A stretch of DNA of 64,000 nt. Source: Nautilus pompilius. Taxonomy: Eukaryota > Mollusca > Cephalopoda > Nautilida > Nautilidae. The stretch lies in assembly GCA_018389105.1 (NCBI GenBank), contig JACATO010001051.1:1-64000 (forward strand), read 5' to 3'. This document shows positions 1 to 13,200 of this stretch, piece after piece. Made by a program: the position numbers and the translations under genes. The notes under the pieces are model-generated. The model was not told the DNA's origin, searched no databases, and was given only the letters and a program-made list of their open reading frames with translations. How positions within the stretch are numbered: position 1 is the stretch's first letter; every line of letters starts with the position of its first letter.

Positions 1-3000
1 GAACCTCAGCTTCATGCTTGCTGCCGAAAGCGGATATGTCCGCTCTGACATTTATAGCCATCTGATGCTGGAAGCAGATTTACCCCCACAGCTTCAAAAA
101 ACCTTTACCCTCCATTGTGATAAGTGAGAATACTCTCACCTCCTTGAAAGCCCCCACAACTTCTCCAATCAAATTCCTAATTTTTTTTTTTTTTTGGTGG
201 ATAAGTGAAACTTTTCAGCCTGAAATTTAATTGGGACTGAAAGGGTTAACTTGTGTTCCACGCGTACAAATATTACACACATGTTCACATTATATTTTAT
301 TTATACATTATCTTTTTTACATTGACAATCTTAAACGTTTTCTGGATTTAACGGAAAGATCAAAATAATTTTAGCAAATATAGTAATGATTAATGAAGTG
401 GAAATCTAGAATAAATGGACAGATTAAATAAATGTTATGTAAATTTAGTTTTAATACCCATTTCCTTCTGAGGCAAGATTAAAGCATAGGTTAAGTAAGT
501 TTTAGCTTTAAGACTTAACTCACAATGGACCTCATGTAGAAAAATTATTAAATAACATGAACTATGTCTGAATTACTATTTGTACCATTTCTAGTTTGAG
601 CTTTTGGGGCACTCAAAAAGGAATTTGATTAAAGCCTCAGAATGCCTTAACAAAATTAACTTAAGCTTTTACAATGTCGGCACTGTGGAATGTTTGGGGT
701 AGACCTGGGCTAGTTGTTTCAACACTGGTAATTCCTAATTAAATGTATAGATGAGGCTATAATCAACAGGGTCAAAACGGATGGTATATGTTTAATTAGG
801 AATCAGTTGGGCTGGAACCGAGAAGTCAAACAAAACCTGAACCTGAACTGTGATCCGGTTCAAACTGCTATTTTTGTCTCAACCAGAACTGAACTGGAAT
901 GCAAAAAAATGAAATCCAATGGAGCCAGACCAATTAAAAACAATCAGTTCATCATTTGGCTGCTTCTGTTCGGAAGGCCTTTCAGCTTATTAATGGAAGA
1001 CTCTGATCCAATTCCTGAAGGTTTATGTTGTAATGTTTGTGTTAACACTGAGTATATTAGGAAGGAAGTGTCGAGTGTCATCAGCAACATTTGCCAGTCC
1101 ATCAAAAAAAGAGATGAAAAGTTGTCTTCTTTGTTTTAAGAATGACCATGCAGCATATTTTGGATTGCTCTATTTTTGGTATCAATGTCCAGTTTGTCAA
1201 AGATGGTGAGATTGCAGTGCGTACATTGGCAACGAAAGAAATTAGAGAAAGACATAAATGAATCGAAGCATCTCAAGAACCTGCTTCGATGAAAACATGA
1301 TGTAGAGTGTTCAACATATAAATGACAACATTGAACGGGGAAAGTGAGGAGAACTTGGATACTGGAGAAGAAATATCTCATGCTGATGCAGAAGAGGAGG
1401 TTGGTCAAAAAGAACCAGATTCAGGTGAGATGCATGGACCTGAATATGAAACACTGACTGTACTTTATACTGGTGTTGCAGCAACAAGCATCTGCTGCTC
1501 GGCCCACACTCATCCTAGTTGAAAATTCAGATGTGTAAGGTTATTCGTAAAAAAACAAACTTAACAAGACCTATCATAGGCACTACCACACAAGATAGCA
1601 CTCAACTTTTGACATGCTCGAGCACTGCCAGTGTATGGCAGCATCAAATTCTCAGCTTCAGGTCACACAAGCTGAGTGTAACATTAAGCAAATAGCTACT
1701 TCCCTCAAACCAGCAAAAATAGCAACAAAACAGCTCTAGTCAAAACAACTAACTATGGGAGACTTCTATAACATATGGCTGAAATTCCAGCTGGAAAACT
1801 CAAAAAAGGGAAAGATTTCTACTTGAAAATAACATTTCTCTTGCTGTGGTCTTTCGAGATCCACAGTACCAGCTGCTGTTATCCGAGGAAGGTAAAAGCT
1901 CACCTTACAAAACTATGCACCTGCAAAGAAATATTGTCTGCTAACAACCATCAAGCAAGGCAGGTAGGAAGGCTAATGAATGCTAAGGTGAGAGATGACA
2001 AACAAGCTTCTTCTGCAACAACAACAACAAGAGAATACAGTAAAATAAGAGGTTCTTTTTGTCATAAATTTGTGTTGAAAAATGACATTGGTACAATTCT
2101 AGATTTTTCAACTCATGAGCCTCGACTAAGCAAAAAATGAAAAAAATTCTGAAATACTGGCTGTTCTATCAACAGGTTACAAGTAAATGAGCTCTTTCTG
2201 GTCTAAAGTTTGTGTTATTGTCACAAAAAAACTAACACAGCAGAGAAGATCCTGGAGGCTGTGGTGATCTACTGCAGTAACATTTTCAAAGGACTTGTTT
2301 GTTTCCTTGGTCGGTCATGTTCACTGTTTTGTAAGACTGGATTGTGTATTGGTAGCAGTTCAGAATTTGTTTTTCCTGAACCGGAACTAAACCAGAGTGG
2401 ATAATCTTGGCTGTAGCAACTTAGTTCTGCAACAACTAGCCCACTGTCTTCCCTACTTCCGGCAGATTTTGTACCACTCCACGAGGAACAAGCATAGATA
2501 AGGAGGTTGTCCTTGGTGGGTACCTCAGACAAATGTCCAAATGCTACTAGGACACGAAGGATCCTTTCCAAGTTTTCTTGTTTCTTCCTGATGACAGTTA
2601 AACCACTAGATCTAGCACTACATAAACTTATCAATCTTAGATAAAGGGAAAGAAAAGCTACTCTTTTTGTGTGAATGTGTGATGAATTTGTTTTAAACCC
2701 GGTAACAGAAGAGTGCGCTCAGTACAACAAGCATAATTGTCCTGAACTTTGATAAGAAGAATGTTGTCGAGTTGTATGCAATCCTAAGTTTGATGAAGCA
2801 AATTTAAGAGAAGAGAATTATTTCAACGTTGTTTATAAAACAAAAAAAATTTCAGATAACACTTGAATAGATAGTTAACTCATGTTTGGCTATTTTAAAA
2901 TAAATATTCATTATTTTTTACCATGACCATAGGCAAAAAACTAAAGAAGTGCTGCTTACCAAATATTAGTGAATCTGAATGACTTCAGTCATTTCTTTAG

Positions 3001-4703
3001 ATACAGGGAAAAAAGTGTCTACTGATGTCTTAACATTTAGAAACTTATAGGGAATATGCTATTACTTAGTTTCTTTTCAAGACCTAATTGTTTGTTGTAT
3101 GATTGATTGGATTCATTCACAAGTGTCCAGAGACAACTCTCCTAGAAATATTTACAATAAATAAAATTATACAGAACTTGTGCAACCACCCAGATTCTCT
3201 GTAATCTGAGCTTGTGCCTGCAACACCAGCCACCAAGAATAATGCAGTTCTAATATCTTGGCAAGACAAATTTTAAAACTGAGTAGTGCATAACTTAAAT
3301 TAAATATTATTCCTTACAGCCCACATTATTAAATCTTGACTCCCCATATGTAATTTAATTAAGAGAGAGTTTGATTTTTAAAAATCTTTACGCCTCCCTG
3401 TTCTAATCATAGTGACTGAGAGGTTATTTATGCTCCATGCTTTGTCATTTGTTAGGTGGCAGGCAATCTGATCGTGAGGTCAAACAGGGAAAACATCGGT
3501 GATTACACATGCTCTGCATAAAGGTTGAAAACAAACAAAACATCCCAAGGTGGGGCCAGGTGTTTAGACTCCTTACTTGAAACGTCAAGAAAGTGTAATG
3601 TGCTGTTTTTTTCCAGCATCTTGCATAATGCTTTGGCACCTCTGCTTTGTAAATTGTTGAGCCCCAAACTCTGTAATAATAAAAGGAAATGGATAGACGA
3701 TTAATAAGCTAAACAAGATGGTGGTTCACAAGGCTGTTTGTTTACCTGGTCTGCATCGTGCCAGTTCATTAACTTTGTTAATGCAACAACAAAACAAGCC
3801 AGAGAAAAAGCAAAACCCCCCTCCAGTCCTCCACCATTACACTCTTTTGAGATTCCACCTGTGGTAACAATATAAAGAAGTACCCGAAGAAGCCTACCTG
3901 TATCGCTACCTCAATAAGATTCATTAGTTCAATTATAGACTATTACTTCTTCTTCTTTTTTTTATAAACAACTGCGGTGTGATATTATTATTTGTTTCCG
4001 TTTGTCTAATTCGTTTTCTTCTGCAGCAACCAGCCTCTTATCTCTGCGGGGCTGCTGTAATTATGAACATTACAAAGATGGCGATTCATCCGCGAAATAC
4101 TTACAATGAAAGAAATGCAGTCATTTTCGCTCAGCAACGCAGCTATACACTCCGCTCCTCTGCCGCTTATGTCATTGTCCTCGATGTTCAGCGCTGTGGT
4201 TGAGGTATTTCCCTACAAATTATTTATTCATTTATTTATTTATTTTTTTAGAATTTCAGTGTATAAAGTTTTGATTTGAAAAAAAAAATAATAATAATCA
4301 AAGGACAGATTATCTGATTAACCTTTTTTTTTTTTTTTTACTAGTCTGAGATGGGGTTTTTTCTTGTTTTTTTATATCTGTTTTTTTGGTTGGCGGAGAG
4401 TTAAATGAAAATATTTAACTTCCGAAACTATTCATATTAAAATTAAACGAACGTTCGGGTGGGGAACCAAGGCTGGTGATGGCTGAAGTGTCTCGTTGTG
4501 AACGCTACCACTAATGGCGGTGAATCACACTGGTAACTTTTTTTTTTTAAAAAAATGGGAGAAAAAAAAGCAAAACAAAAAAAACGTGTACACCTGAGAA
4601 ATGTGTAGTGTCTTTTTTTTAAAAAGAAACGAATTCCAGACGATCGAGGAAAGGCTCGTTAATTCAGGTGCTGTGAAGCTGGTGTGGGTAGCGTAATATT
4701 CAC
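1..4703. other. Intron of the LRR gene / unassigned sequence
   Basis: No exon with recognisable LRR codons was found on the minus strand. Several short plus-strand ORFs at 807-2404 have protein-like stretches (for example LLMEDSDPIPEGLCCNVCVN at about 990-1050) but no family was recognised and they do not link in one frame. The stretch 780-2640 may be a decayed repeat or gene copy. The remainder is AT-rich with T runs near 4210-4400. Confidence 0.4.
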
Positions 4704-4870
4704 CTGCAGCGACACGGACAGGGCCTTTGTACCGTCGGGTCCCAGGCCGTAGTGGGATAAGTTGATGCTCACATCGAATATACACCTTACGTAGGATCTG
4801 ACTGGTACAACGCCGATTAATTTGCACATACGGATGTAGTACTGGCGGCAGCGATCGGTGTAGGTATACT
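4704..4870 (-). CDS. LRR-gene coding exon 2
   Basis: 167 nt, phase 1 to phase 0, with a polypyrimidine tract and CAG acceptor and a CAG|GTGAAT donor. It encodes the conserved GVVP and HYGLGPDGTKAL segments typical of the start of LRRC74/34-like repeat arrays. Confidence 0.65.
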
Positions 4871-5555
4871 CTGCCAAAAAAAAAAAAACAAGCAGCGGAT
4901 TTCACAGAAACGAAATAACCGAGGGTGGTGGGGGGGGGGTTAAACCTGAGAAATCGACCATAGTCGAAAACTCAAGCAAAGAGAAATAGTCTCACTGTCT
5001 GTCTGATGTTGTTTCCTTAGTGCAACATCAGTTTTCGGGATGCTCCTGTTGCATACATTTGGTTTGTTTATACTGTACGATCAAGCTTTATTGTTTCGGT
5101 CAAAGAACCATTGATTGACATTTTTTGTTAGTCGAGTTACCAATCCCATGAGAAGGCAGAACGTTAAAGAGAGAGAAAGAGGGGAAAGGACCAAGTATAA
5201 AGCCTTTTTCTAAAGATCAAGGTGAAAGATGGATAGTGTGTCTCCCCCCCCTTATTATAAGTAAGGGGCAGAAGACAACTGGAAAGATCGGAGGGGAAGT
5301 AGGTTCTCATCTAGAGATGCAAAGCATTATCAGAATACCCGAGAGAGAGAGAGAGATGGAGAGATGGGAAGAGAGAGAGAGAGACCATCAAGGTGGCTAT
5401 GGCTTAGAAGGTTAAATACAGTGCCTACCTAACAATCACTGCCAGGCCACTATCTCGAGGGTCCTGTCAATGATGATAGATCGATAAGTGTATTTGAAGG
5501 TTTACTTGAAGATGAAGCAGTGTAAGCTTTCTGTCTAAATTTAATACCTTTTAAA

Positions 5556-5598
<43 letters not shown>

Positions 5599-5875
5599 TA
5601 TATGCCTGTCGCCTTGGGAGTGTAAAAGACGAGTAACATGGGACATTAACTTAAACACCTTTTTTGTTGTTGCAGTAGCCGAGTGATAAGGCCCCTCCAC
5701 AAGACCCTAGTCGAGAAAAGAAAAATTTTAAATTATATGTTTAACGTTTTAGAATTTATTTAAGATTTAGGTTGTGTCTTACCAAAATTTGATTTTAAAA
5801 TTCTATAACATCAAATATTCTATTAATTTATTCTCTTGATCAAGAAAAATAGACTAAAGAGAACCTTGTCTCCTT

Positions 5876-5958
<83 letters not shown>

Positions 5959-6323
5959 TCATACGTGTATAATTTTTCTTTTTTTTTTTAAGAAAAGACG
6001 TTGAATAACAACAAGCCTGTATCCTTTAAGCAAAATGCCTGGCAAAATATTTTCTGAATTTTCTCTTTCTAGATTTGTATTTAGTTTACATCGATTTTAT
6101 TCTTTTTGAAGTTTGCCTTTTGGTCCGTATTCGGGTGTTTCTGTTTATCTCACCTGCAGCCGAATCCTCTTCGCCGACGAACGGTTCGAGGAAGGGTTTC
6201 CTGTGGTGAACAGAAAAAGAAGAGAAAAAAAATCAAAACAAAAGAGAGTTTAGATGATTCTTCGAGCAATTGCGGAGTCAGGGCAGAAAGTTACAGCTTC
6301 TCCATCATCAAAAAAACAAAACA

Positions 6324-6389
<66 letters not shown>

Positions 6390-6955
6390 CGGAAAGAAAA
6401 TAGAAATGTTACACGGAGAAGCTGTGTTAGTTAGGGACAATCAACGGTATTGTTTACTATGGTTAGAGTTTGCTTGTGTTTTTTTTTAAAAAAAAGGACC
6501 TGATAACACCAAACCTATGCAAATATCACCGTGAGGCCGGCCGGTGGAGTTATCGTCCTTGCACACACACACACACACACCAGCCCTTTTCAAACCCACG
6601 GCACCCCGCCGTCTTGTTTTAAAACGACAAACAGAGAACGCATAACTTCAGTGTTACCAGCCTTCCTCCTCGGGACCATCACGGACCTGGCGATCTCCCC
6701 CGGTCTCTTCTGGAAGGACCCTCTAGCATCCTCGTCGTCGGTCCCCTCGCTGACCGTTGAGCCCCCTCCCCCGTTCCACTCTCCGGCAGAAGGGGCCGGT
6801 CTCCCCGCTCCCGTCCCCTCGCCAGCCACCGCTTCCCCGGAGACCGACTTCTCACTTCCCCCATAGCCTTCCTCCTCTGATATCTCGTTCGCCGCCTCCT
6901 CCACGCCTGCACTCGAAGGTTCGCCGCCTTCGTCAATGGTTCCGACTTTCGACAT
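4704..6955 (-). CDS. 5' part of a leucine-rich-repeat protein gene, LRRC74/LRRC34-like (partial)
   Basis: Two minus-strand exons join in phase: 6955-6658 (start ATG, acidic low-complexity N-terminus rich in E, G and S) and 4870-4704. The phase-1 donor (CTG|GTAACA) and acceptor (ttttggcag|AG) complete a Glu codon. Exon 2 encodes a motif block (YIRMCKLIGVVPVRSYVR, then NLSHYGLGPDGTKALSVSLQ) that resembles the entry to the LRR array of LRRC74/LRRC34-type proteins, which have ribonuclease-inhibitor-like repeats. The function of this family is poorly known. The donor CTGCAG|GTGAAT leaves phase 0, and the following exons must lie left of the window because no further LRR codons were found at 1-4703. 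The family call rests on remembered motif similarity; the exon pair itself is well supported by phase. Confidence 0.62.
5341..5381. repeat. (GA)n microsatellite
   Basis: Interrupted GAGAGA tracts. Confidence 0.9.
5391..5466 (+). repeat. Possible tRNA-derived SINE head (A-box-like)
   Basis: TGGCTTAGAAGG at about 5398 matches the RNA polymerase III A-box consensus TRGYNNANNNG. About 45 bp further on, atctcgagggtcc is a weak B-box candidate. No cloverleaf could be closed, so this is not a functional tRNA. A second A-box-like string (TAGCCGAGTGATAAGG) lies at about 5679. Confidence 0.3.
5566..5600. repeat. (ATT)n microsatellite
   Basis: About eleven uninterrupted ATT units. Confidence 0.95.
5877..5958. 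repeat. (AAT)n microsatellite with two interruptions
   Basis: Long AAT run broken twice by the same change (aatactaat), which suggests internal duplication of a block. Confidence 0.95.
6325..6389. repeat. (AAT)n microsatellite
   Basis: About 21 pure AAT units. The apparent poly-isoleucine ORF here is only this repeat translated. Confidence 0.95.
6561..6581. repeat. (AC)n microsatellite
   Basis: Short CA run inside LRR intron 1, about 75 bp below the exon 1 donor. Confidence 0.9.
6658..6955 (-). CDS. LRR-gene coding exon 1 (acidic N-terminus)
   Basis: The ATG at 6955 opens about 99 codons of charged low-complexity sequence in CpG-rich DNA, ending at a GTAACA donor in phase 1. The frame stays open past the donor for about 20 codons. 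The GTAACA donor is weak but is the one whose phase matches exon 2. Confidence 0.6.
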
Positions 6956-7330
6956 GGCTCTCCCCCCTGTCCCCTTGCGAACTAGCTACAGATGCCCCCC
7001 CTCTTTTTTTTTTTTTTTTTTTTAGCAAAACACCTCTCCCCCTCTTTCTTTTTTTAAAGATATTTCACTCGGGGGGGGGGGTCAGGTAAAAAAAAAAGAG
7101 GGGAGAAGACAGCGTCCGAGTAGGTTCAGCGTTCGTACACCGTCGGACGGGTCACGGCCCCTTACCTGTCGTTACGTGGACGTTCGTGCTGCCCTAGTAT
7201 TATTACCGCTCACCTTTCAGCGAGGGGAGGGGGGCTGTTTTAGATCCTGCGTTGTTGTTGGGTATTCACGAAGGGGACGACATCTTCCCGTTGGGTTATT
7301 TTGAAATTGGGATTATTTCAGTAAACTTTT
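6956..7330. promoter_or_regulatory. CpG-rich region between divergent genes (putative bidirectional promoter)
   Basis: The LRR gene starts leftward at 6955 and ARV1 reads rightward from 8872. This stretch is visibly richer in CG dinucleotides than its surroundings (for example cgttcgtacaccgtcggacg near 7130) and holds T and G homopolymers. No TATA box stands out. The transcription starts were not identified, and an untranslated first exon of ARV1 may lie here or further right. Confidence 0.4.
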
Positions 7331-7401
7331 GATGTATCGACGTTTGTCGTGGGTATTTATCTGTTCTGTTTATAACAAACTATACATATTTATTTGCTAA
7401 T

Positions 7402-7402
7402 G

Positions 7403-7441
<39 letters not shown>
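7402..7441. repeat. (AAT)n microsatellite
   Basis: About 13 AAT units. It is the fourth such array within 2 kb around the divergent promoter. Confidence 0.95.
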
Positions 7442-8863
7442 TGGTGTGCGACAACTTTTCCATGAAAGACCCAATGGGGGGGGCAGGCATAACAAAATCC
7501 GTCGGAACTAGATAGCAAGATGGAGATTTGTTTGCGAGTGTAGAGTTATCTCCCTTGAAAGAACTCGTTCGACCCAGCGAAGTCTGTACAGCAGAGTACA
7601 CGCGGCGGACAGTTTTCAAGCAAAGGAAGAAAATTTATACATTCAATGAGATTAGACGAGTAAATGGACGCATTTGTTTGAAATAAACGTACAATAATAG
7701 TCTAAAGGGGTATTGTTTTATTTAAAATAAAAAAAAAAAGAGAGAGAGAGAGAGGGAGGGAGTGGAGGTTTGGGTTATCTCCTCCTTAGGAATATGGCTG
7801 CCGAGACTTCCTTCTATGAAACCCGGCTGCTCTGAATTCGTTTTGAAGAAGATTGCAAAGTACGTTCATGCCATATTAATGCTGTCGGGAATGTTTCTGT
7901 GGACCCTTATTGCTATAATTTTTTTAGATATTGGGTGGTGGGGTGGGTGGGGGAGGGAGATGTGGGTCCGCCACTCACTGGCAGTAGAATGTGACTGTGC
8001 TGTCTTATCAGATAGATCCTGAGAAATAGGAGAGGAAGACACACACACACACACAGGTAGATGAAAGAATTCGACATTGTAACTGCGTCAGTACCCCTGC
8101 GATATCCAGAGTAGACCAGCCTTCGTTTGTGTTTGAATTGAATTGGAAATGGTGCGGGGTTTCTCCCTGGACTAATTAAATTTAAATTCTACATACTCTG
8201 TTGAGACCGCTGGCTTGGTTCTTTTGCTAGGCCTGCGGACGGGAATCGTGATTACTCTGGTGGTGGGGGGGGGAGAGGAATTTAAACACCAAAGGACGGA
8301 ATTATAGTTAAACGTTGTAACTCAAGTTTGTTTTTAAATTTTCCTGTCTTTAGGGGTGGGGGGGGGGTGTGTGCTTAAAGAGCATTTTTTAGATTAAAAG
8401 TTTAATGAAGTAAAGGGAGCCAACTTTGACAGCCTCGAAGACTCCTTTAGTTCTTTAAATCTGTAAGCAAACTCGGTAAACAAAAAAAAAAAAAACATTT
8501 TAAAGTTATTACCTTTTTTTAGAAGTTAGTCTCATACATATCCAGATTGTTTATATGAATTACTTTTTTTTTTTTTTAACAATTAAAAAAATATTTTCTA
8601 AAGTCTTGCAATCTATAATAAAAGTAAATGCTTTTAATGCAAAATGTCGGTATATGTATGGGTGTTATGTATTAAGTGGTGTTTAGCCAAATAGATTAAA
8701 AACCTGAATCAAATAAAAATCAGCTAAAACTACATGTATTGTATTTAGACATCATCTAGCAATCAGATAGGTGAAGGGATCAGTTGGTTTTAAGAAGGAG
8801 AAACCTAACCAGTTTTTCAGTGTTATTAAAAAAATTCAAATTGAAATTTTCTTTTTATTGAAG
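7442..8863. other. ARV1 upstream region
   Basis: No coding signal. It contains GA (7740-7756) and CA (8040-8055) tracts and G-rich runs. The sequence tttttattgaag|gttcc at 8852-8868 looks like a splice acceptor 8 bp before the ARV1 start codon, so an untranslated upstream exon is likely somewhere in 7000-8850. Confidence 0.4.
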
Positions 8864-8871
8864 GTTCCATT

Positions 8872-8967
8872 ATGGAGGAGGAGAAATTGGAATGTATAAA
8901 CTGTGGGACTAAAGCCAGTGAGCTGTATCGCAAACTCTCAAGTGGAGTGATCACTATCTCACATTGT
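8872..8967 (+). CDS. ARV1: ARV1 coding exon 1
   Basis: 32 codons from ATG to HC, then donor GTAAGT, phase 0. It carries CINC and the first Cys of the second pair. An acceptor-like CAG-less site (tgaag) lies just upstream. Confidence 0.93.
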
Positions 8968-9982
8968 GTAAGTGATGACTTATAGTTCACTTAAGAGTAT
9001 ATTTCATTTTTTGCTGTTTATTCCAGTTCTGCTATAGCAAACTTTAATTTCTGCATTCATATATCTTTGTGGTAAATAGAATGAAGCTAATTATATTTAA
9101 AGAATTTTTAAAACTTATCTTGAATATTATATCTATATATAATCTTTTCCTCTTTTGTTCATAAAGGAGAATTGTAATGAAGTTGTGGATAAATACATTG
9201 AATATGATCCTGTTTTGATTTTTCTGGATGCCCTTTTATTGAAAAAACATGCTTTCAGACACATACTGAGCAACAGTAAACTGAAGGTAAGTTGGTTTAG
9301 GTTCTTACTATGTTAATGTTTTTATTTAGATAGCTACAAATGATTCTTGCTTGTAACTACTCTGTAAATATTATTTTAAGTTACCTCCATTGGACCAGAG
9401 AGTTTTATTGGAGGACTTAAACAATATCAAAAACATCTAGGTTTTAAAATTCTTATTGTTCATTTTATTTTATTTCAAAATAAAAGGCCAGATATGTAAT
9501 ATCATCTGAGGCTTAAATTAAAGTTTTATCTGAACATCTATTAACTTTGCTTGCTTCATTTCAAATATATAAAAGAATGTTTGATAAAAATGCAGATATC
9601 ACGGGATATTTATTCTATTTATTCATGTTATTCAAATTATCTTCTCTTGGATTGTCCTTATTCTAAACTTGTTCCAAGTTGTTTTCTTTTTCTTTTTACT
9701 TTAAAAAAAAAAAAAAAAAAACTACAAAAATAGTTGTGCTGCCACAATTTGTTTTAGTACAATTTTTTTTTTTTTTTCAAATTTACTAAGAGGTAGTTTT
9801 ATGAATATAAATTGGTCCATGATCTCTTGTTTTGGCCAGGTATATCTCAGAAAGTTTAACAGTTGGTTTTATAATTAATTGTGTATTAATTCACATAAGT
9901 ACATTTCCTTTTCCATGGAATTTTTAAAAAACAGAAGAAAAAATATAAAAGACTGCACATATTCTCTCTCTCTCTCTCCCTC

Positions 9983-10055
<73 letters not shown>

Positions 10056-10172
10056 CCTCTCTCTCTCTATCTTCCTCTCTCTCTCTCTATCTCTCTCTCT
10101 CTCTATCTCCTCTCTCTCTCTCTATCTTCCTCTCTCTCTCTCTCTCTCTCTATCTCCCTCTCTCTCTCTCTA

Positions 10173-10203
<31 letters not shown>

Positions 10204-13200
10204 ATGCTGGGCATTAATATTCTTTATTATTCCTATTCAGAACTACAAGAAAATCATGTGCATTTGTTTTAATAAAGCCTAAATGCCATACTCTTCAGCA
10301 AAAATTTTGAAATACAAACTTGCAATTGCTCTTAAATATCTGATGTGCAATCTTGCTATTTTACCTATCAGACAACAATTATCTTTTCAATTTTTTGTTT
10401 TTAATGTAAAAAATAAGGTTAAAAAATCTTAGTACAGCTGAGGGAGAGAAGTAATTGTCATATATTGTTGTCCGCTGCTTTTCTTTTCAGTATCCATGGA
10501 AGCTGACAATAATATTTTTCTTTTTTGACACATATGGAAAACTAATGCAGAAAAAATCAGAAAACCAACAAGCTTTAGTCAGGCCTGATGGTGAAGTGAT
10601 GATCTATTCTGCTTTAGAGAAGAATTTTTACCTGTTGTTTCTGTCTACTGTTGTAGGTAAGTAATCTAGCTTGTGGTTACCTCTTTGGATTTGCTTTATT
10701 GTTTTAGCTCTAGCATAGTTATTGTTTAGCATAGTTATTACCATTGTTACTTTATTATTATTATTATTATTATTATTAGTAGTAGTAGTAGTAGTATTTA
10801 AGCAGTTTTGTTTGAAATCTATGGGGGTTTTAAAAAGGAAAAGTTTGAAATGGATTAGTTGCTATAAAGACTGACTAAAGTCAGCGACAATAATATACTA
10901 GAGGTATAAAGGCAATTGCAGCACTTTGTAACAAACAATTTAAATGACTAACTGCATGAAATAAAACAACAAATCTCGAATTTCCCAAACGTTTACCATT
11001 TCTGGCCCCCTGTGGTTTAACTTAGAACGTGAAAAACTAGTGATTACATTGCTTGCCAGTGTGATCTCAGTTATTTCATATTTTGGTTAACATTGCTAGA
11101 TAGATGAATCACTAATGAAAATCTGAGAAACTGTGCCTAGCTTTTTTCCTCATCAGTAAAGGGTTTTAAAGAAAGAAGAATTTGAAAAGATGAATGAATA
11201 TAATTGCACAGTTGCTGTTCTAATTTAAAATTTGGAGCAAGGGAGGTAATTATGTCCATGCGGTGCACATGATTACTTTCTTTAAGTAATATTTTAAATT
11301 TAAAAACACAAAAAAGTTAGTATTAGTTTGCTTGGAGTTTGTAAATATTTAAATAAGTGCAGTATTTTAATTTAGCTAGTTGGTACAGTGATTTTAAAGA
11401 ACCAAATATAATAGTAAACCAACCAACAATATTTTTTGAGTATATATAATTTAAATTTCATGACATTTAAAAAATGGCCCCAATTAAATTTTACTACAAA
11501 CTGATTTATTTATTATTTTCATAAATAAATATACATTAAAAATTACAGTAACTAACAATTTACATTAAATAAAATAAATAGTGCTGGCAGAGAATATGAG
11601 GAAAATCTTCCATGAAGTTTCTTTGAACAAGCTACTGTGATGAGCAAGTTGTTGCGTATTTATTTTTGTTGAAATAAACATCTTCATTAAATTACCCTAA
11701 CTTGAAGAAATAAATATTCCATCTATTTTGTAAGTAAGCTTCTTTTCTTTTTTTTAAAACCAAATATATCTGCAAAATATAGAGTGAACATTAAATAAAC
11801 ATGAGTTTATTTTCTCCAATTTGAGCCTATAGGTAATTTTTATCTAAGAGGCTCTAGAGTTACAAGAGGCAGATATGATAAACTGAATACTGCAATGATT
11901 AAGTAAAGTCAGATTTGGATTGTTTATTTGTTGTTATCATTTCTATTTCTTTAATTTTAATATTTATTTGATACTGAAAATCGAGATGGCCACAACTACT
12001 GAACCTACAAGAGGAAAATAATAGATAAAATAACACTTTCTTTTTTTATTTTGTCAGGTTATTATGGCATCTCCTACATTTTCATTCTTATACAATATCA
12101 AAGACATGAAATTCATGTATTAGATTATTTTAGACATTGCAAAATGCATTGTTATTTATCTTGACTTTTTAAAATATAAAACAATTTTTTTAATTTCTTT
12201 TTTTAATTACCACTGCTTGTTGAATTTTTGTGGAACACTGATTTTACAGTCTTATGTTTTTCTTGTTTTCGTGGTTTTCAAACATTGTAATTTTGACAGA
12301 ATTATGTTCCAGCTTTTCAAACTCATTCCTCACCATTCGCGGAGGATACGGCTCCAGAGATTGCTGCAAATACTAATACTAAAGGCTTAGTGCTTTTTCC
12401 ATCATTTCTATTATGGGACCACAAGTCACACGCAATACTTTGGCACTAGATGGGGCACTTGCTGCAACGCTGTCCCTTATCTTTTTCTCATTTTTCTTAA
12501 CGTATCGCACAGTTGACTAATTTTTGCCATACAGCCCACCCACCGATGCTGCGCTTATGCCACTTGCAAGCTTATCCAGCAATTCAACTTTCTGGCTTGG
12601 CAACATCGCATTCTTCTCCATTTTTTGCTTTGGGTCCACTTGCTGCACCATCACCCACTTTTTTCGTCTAGAGGACATGGTGGATAGAATGACAAAATAC
12701 GGTAATTTTAAAGGCTTTGTGCAGTAAATGCTACGCACAAAAGAGTGTCGCTAGCAGTGGTTCAACAAAGAGCAATGCAGGAGAGCGAGCATGGGTGGTG
12801 ATGCTGTGGGTGTAGTACTATGCTCCTCAATCTATGGTACCTTGTAAACTGCGGTACGGACTAGTCTTTGTTCCCTATCACAGTCGGAATATGGAGTGCT
12901 GCACGCCATGAATACCCAAAAAACTGCGAATCATAAACCTGCAAATGGCAAGGTGTTTGAATTTATTATTCATGTACATTTGGACAATTAAAGTGAAACG
13001 TGAATAGTTTTGAAAGACATTCATTCATTTTCTATTAAAGTAAATTCTCTAAAGACTTTGTGTGTGACAAGCCTTTACTATTTGTTATGGGACATTTAGT
13101 ATCTAGCCAGAATCCTTAATATTTCTGATAACGCTATGTTTCGAAGTCTTGTGGGCAGGGTTAGACTTTTATTGATACATGAAGTCTTGAATGCTGCTTA

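Larger units (their letters stand above)
4871..6657. other. Intron 1 of the LRR gene, rich in simple repeats
   Basis: Lies between the two LRR exons. It holds three long AAT/ATT arrays, a GA tract and a possible tRNA-derived SINE remnant near 5391-5466. No coding signal was seen apart from ORFs that translate the AAT runs. Confidence 0.55.

Noticed and set aside
6106-6489. ORF with a poly-isoleucine tract
   Set aside because: It is a translation of an AAT microsatellite in an intron and has no other coding support.
6757-7089. Plus-strand ORF rich in Pro/Ser/Arg
   Set aside because: It overlaps the GC-rich first exon of the LRR gene in antisense and ends in homopolymer runs; the minus-strand reading explains the region better.
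9879-10217. Leu/Ser-rich 112-codon ORF
   Set aside because: It translates the CT/CA compound microsatellite.
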